Origin: an uncultured Eubacteriales bacterium
GTDB lineage: Bacteria; Bacillota; Clostridia; TANB77; CAG-508
Direction: 5' to 3'
Length of the DNA stretch: 44,189 nt
Assembly (NCBI GenBank): GCA_948468315.1
Contig: CAOKHL010000014.1
Span: 1-44,189, forward strand
Of the stretch, positions 43,106 to 44,189 are shown in pieces; position 1 is the first letter of the stretch, and each line of letters starts with the position of its first letter. The notes beneath the pieces are model-generated. The model saw nothing but the letters and a program-made list of their open reading frames with translations, ran no database searches and was not told the origin of the DNA. Made by a program: the position numbers and the translations under genes.

Positions 43106-43480
43106 TTAATTGTATTTATATCCTAATTTTGAATGAATTTCCTTATGACAATTTGAACAAACAAGCATACATTTTAGCGCTTCTTCTCTATAATCTCTCC
43201 ACGACATGGTATTTCCTGAACCTAATTTAAACTCCTTTTCATTAGGCTCTTTATGATGAAATTCCAATGCATCTACACATCTATTATATCCACATAAATT
43301 ACATTTTCCACCTAGCAATTTTATAGCTTGTATTTTCATGCTTCTTCTTAAAATTGTTTTTTGGCGTTTTCTACTTGCATTACTTGTTCTTGTAGAATCT
43401 CCACTACATAAATAACAATAAATCCTACTTGAACTATTCGTCTCAAATTCATTGTTACAAATTTCACATTTTTTTACCAT
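43106..43480 (-). CDS. HNH endonuclease with zinc ribbons
   Basis: A 124-residue protein. Its N-terminal zinc ribbon is KCEICNNEFETNSSSRIYCYLC (residues 4-25). The HNH core follows: CNLCGYNRCVDALEFHHKEP (about 61-80) with the double His, then CMLVCSNCHKEIHSKL (about 104-119). A TAGGAGG site precedes the ATG. HNH proteins of this stand-alone type can be homing, restriction or repair nucleases. It lies 112 bases downstream of the intron-containing tRNA gene on the same strand, so a mobility link is possible but unproven. Confidence 0.87.
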   Translation of the reverse strand: MVKKCEICNNEFETNSSSRIYCYLCSGDSTRTSNASRKRQKTILRRSMKIQAIKLLGGKCNLCGYNRCVDALEFHHKEPNEKEFKLGSGNTMSWRDYREEALKCMLVCSNCHKEIHSKLGYKYN

Positions 43481-43550
43481 ATAATATTCCTCCTATTAGT
43501 TTTTAATTTATAATAAAAATAAATATTTATTTTTAAGTTTTCAAGCGAAC

Positions 43551-43584
43551 AAAAAATAACAGATATACTTGAAGTAAATCTGCT
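43551..43584 (-). terminator. terminator of the rRNA-tRNA operon
   Basis: On the minus strand AGCAGATTTACTT pairs with AAGTATATCTGTT (one mismatch and one G-U), followed by ATTTTTT. It begins 9 bases after the encoded CCA of tRNA-Asn. Confidence 0.75.
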
Positions 43585-43592
43585 ACTCTTTA

Positions 43593-43904
43593 TGGCTCCT
43601 CGTGTTGGACTCGAACCAACGACCTATCGGTTACGCACTACATTAACTTTCATTAACATTATATTTATAATATAATTTGTAGTCTGGACTTTCTCTTTAC
43701 CTTATTTTTCAACTTAGGTAGGTGGTGTAAAGTCTCTACACACGGCTTACGCCTTGCTCGGTATTGTCGTGTAACTATTGTTACTTACGAGTTTCACCGA
43801 ATTAGCCACCTTTTACATCTATATGTTTCCATATAGAGCTGCTAACTCTTTAGTCTTAAGACTTGCTCGACAGCCGAGCGCTCTACCAACTGAGCTAACG
43901 AGGA
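43593..43904 (-). tRNA. tRNA-Asn(GTT) interrupted by a group I intron
   Basis: Two exons: 43904-43870 (35 nt) and 43633-43593 (41 nt, including encoded CCA). Joined, they give a tRNA with acceptor stem TCCTCGT/ACGAGGA, D arm GCTC/GAGC, anticodon loop CTGTTAA (anticodon GTT), T arm GTTGG-TTCGAGT-CCAAC and discriminator G. The exons resemble Firmicute tRNA-Asn. The intron is between anticodon bases 35 and 36. Four of five anticodon-stem pairs form; position 27-43 is C-U. The gene follows 5S rRNA by 9 bases on the same strand, so it is transcribed as part of an rRNA operon. Confidence 0.93.
43634..43869 (-). ncRNA. self-splicing group I intron, 236 nt, in the tRNA-Asn anticodon
   Basis: Exon 1 ends GGCTGT and pairs with intron GCAGCT (P1), with the conserved U-G wobble at the splice site. 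The adjacent GTTA pairs with exon 2 TAAC (P10), so the guide reads GTTAGCAGCT. Then come P2 (CTATATG-GAAA-CATATAG), P3 (GGTGG with CCACC), P4 (CGGT/ACCG), P5 (GTAAC/GTTAC), P6 (GGC-GTAA-GCC), P7 (GACTTT/AAAGTC) and P8 (TACCT/AGGTA). Core strings match bacterial introns: ATACCGAGCAAGGC (Q), GTGTAGAGACT (R), AAGAGAAAGTCC (S). P9 is ACTACA/TGTAGT, and the intron ends in the required G. No open frame inside. Confidence 0.93.
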
Positions 43905-43913
43905 ATATATAAA

Positions 43914-44029
43914 TCTAGCGACAACCTATCTTCCCAGCAGGGTAACCCGCAAGTATTTTTGGCACATTTGAGCTTGACTTCTGTGTTCGGTATGGGTACA
44001 GGTATTTCCTCAATGTCATCATCACTAGA
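43914..44029 (-). rRNA. 5S ribosomal RNA
   Basis: A 116-nt gene. The ends pair (TCTAGTG with CGCTAGA). The diagnostic internal strings TACCTGTACCCATACCGAAC, ACAGAAGTCAAGCTC and TACTTGCGGGTTACCCTGCT are in the usual order. It is preceded by a rRNA spacer and followed at once by tRNA-Asn. Confidence 0.93.
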
Positions 44030-44189
44030 AAATTTTTGTATACTCTTTTTATATTTGGTATTATATATCATTATTCCCTTTTTGGCAATAGTTTATTCTC
44101 TTTTTCTTATATTTTTTCTTCTTTACCAAATATTTTTAGCACACTCAAAAATACATAGATGAATTTCTTAGTTTTAGGTCTTAACTTCC
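44030..44189 (-). other. 23S-5S rRNA spacer, possibly reaching the 23S 3' end
   Basis: AT-rich sequence upstream of 5S on the minus strand. It contains CTATGTATTTTTGAGTGTGC, which looks like the conserved pre-5S region of Firmicute rRNA operons. The last bases (GGAAGTTAAGACC on the minus strand) may be the end of the 23S gene, but too little is present to be sure. I see no protein gene. Confidence 0.4.

Noticed and set aside
43634..43869. tRNA pseudogene split by random insertion
   Set aside because: The inserted sequence has all group I core elements and correct splice-site pairings, so it is an intron, not debris.
1..44189. CRISPR array or prophage
   Set aside because: No regularly spaced repeats, cas genes or phage structural genes were seen. 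The six adhesin repeats are protein domain repeats.

Overview
The window is very AT-rich DNA from a low-GC Gram-positive (Firmicutes) bacterium, most likely a gut-type Clostridia. The reasons are the ctsR-mcsA-mcsB-clpC operon, a class D sortase with LPXTG-type substrates, strong AGGAGG ribosome binding sites, canonical TTGACA/TATAAT promoters, and a cohesin/dockerin pair. Species cannot be named from sequence alone. Almost all genes are on the minus strand.

Layout. 1-353: 3' end of an Rpn-family nuclease/transposase gene (+). 467-23121: a large exopolysaccharide (EPS)/capsule locus on the minus strand, read from right to left. galE and a VanZ-like gene come first. A promoter at about 21527-21555 then starts the main run: initiating sugar transferase, GT4, acyltransferase, GT4, pyruvyl transferase, FrhB-like Fe-S protein, Stealth phosphotransferase, GT2, Wzy-like polymerase, UDP-galactopyranose mutase, Wzx flippase and a membrane-anchored GH39-like hydrolase that ends in a dockerin. 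A terminator follows. A second module holds an LPKTG-anchored cohesin protein, a small LAYTG surface protein with a class D sortase, an unknown membrane protein, and the Wzz/BY-kinase/PHP-phosphatase control trio.

23283-28854: a small membrane protein, secG, rpmF, asnB, a small membrane protein, dinD, an ORF6N-PLD protein and a 46-residue membrane peptide. dinD and the ORF6N gene are each preceded by a near-identical promoter carrying a LexA-like operator. 29053-32515: a two-gene glycan-degradation operon (glucoamylase/GH144-like plus GH3); the GH3 gene carries two frameshifts. 32648-34019: a small membrane protein and, divergently, a CDF metal transporter. 34070-38632: clpC, mcsB, mcsA, ctsR, with a CtsR box over the start of transcription. 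38856-39722: a small ORF and a degenerate hicAB pair whose toxin has lost its catalytic core. 39838-42954: a large Cna-B-repeat surface adhesin. 43106-43480: an HNH nuclease.

43593-44029: the tail of an rRNA operon: 5S rRNA followed after 9 bases by tRNA-Asn(GTT), which is split inside its anticodon by a compact 236-nt group I intron. This intron is the most remarkable feature. P1, P10, P2, P3-P8 and P9 pairings can all be drawn by eye, and the exons rejoin to a near-normal tRNA-Asn.
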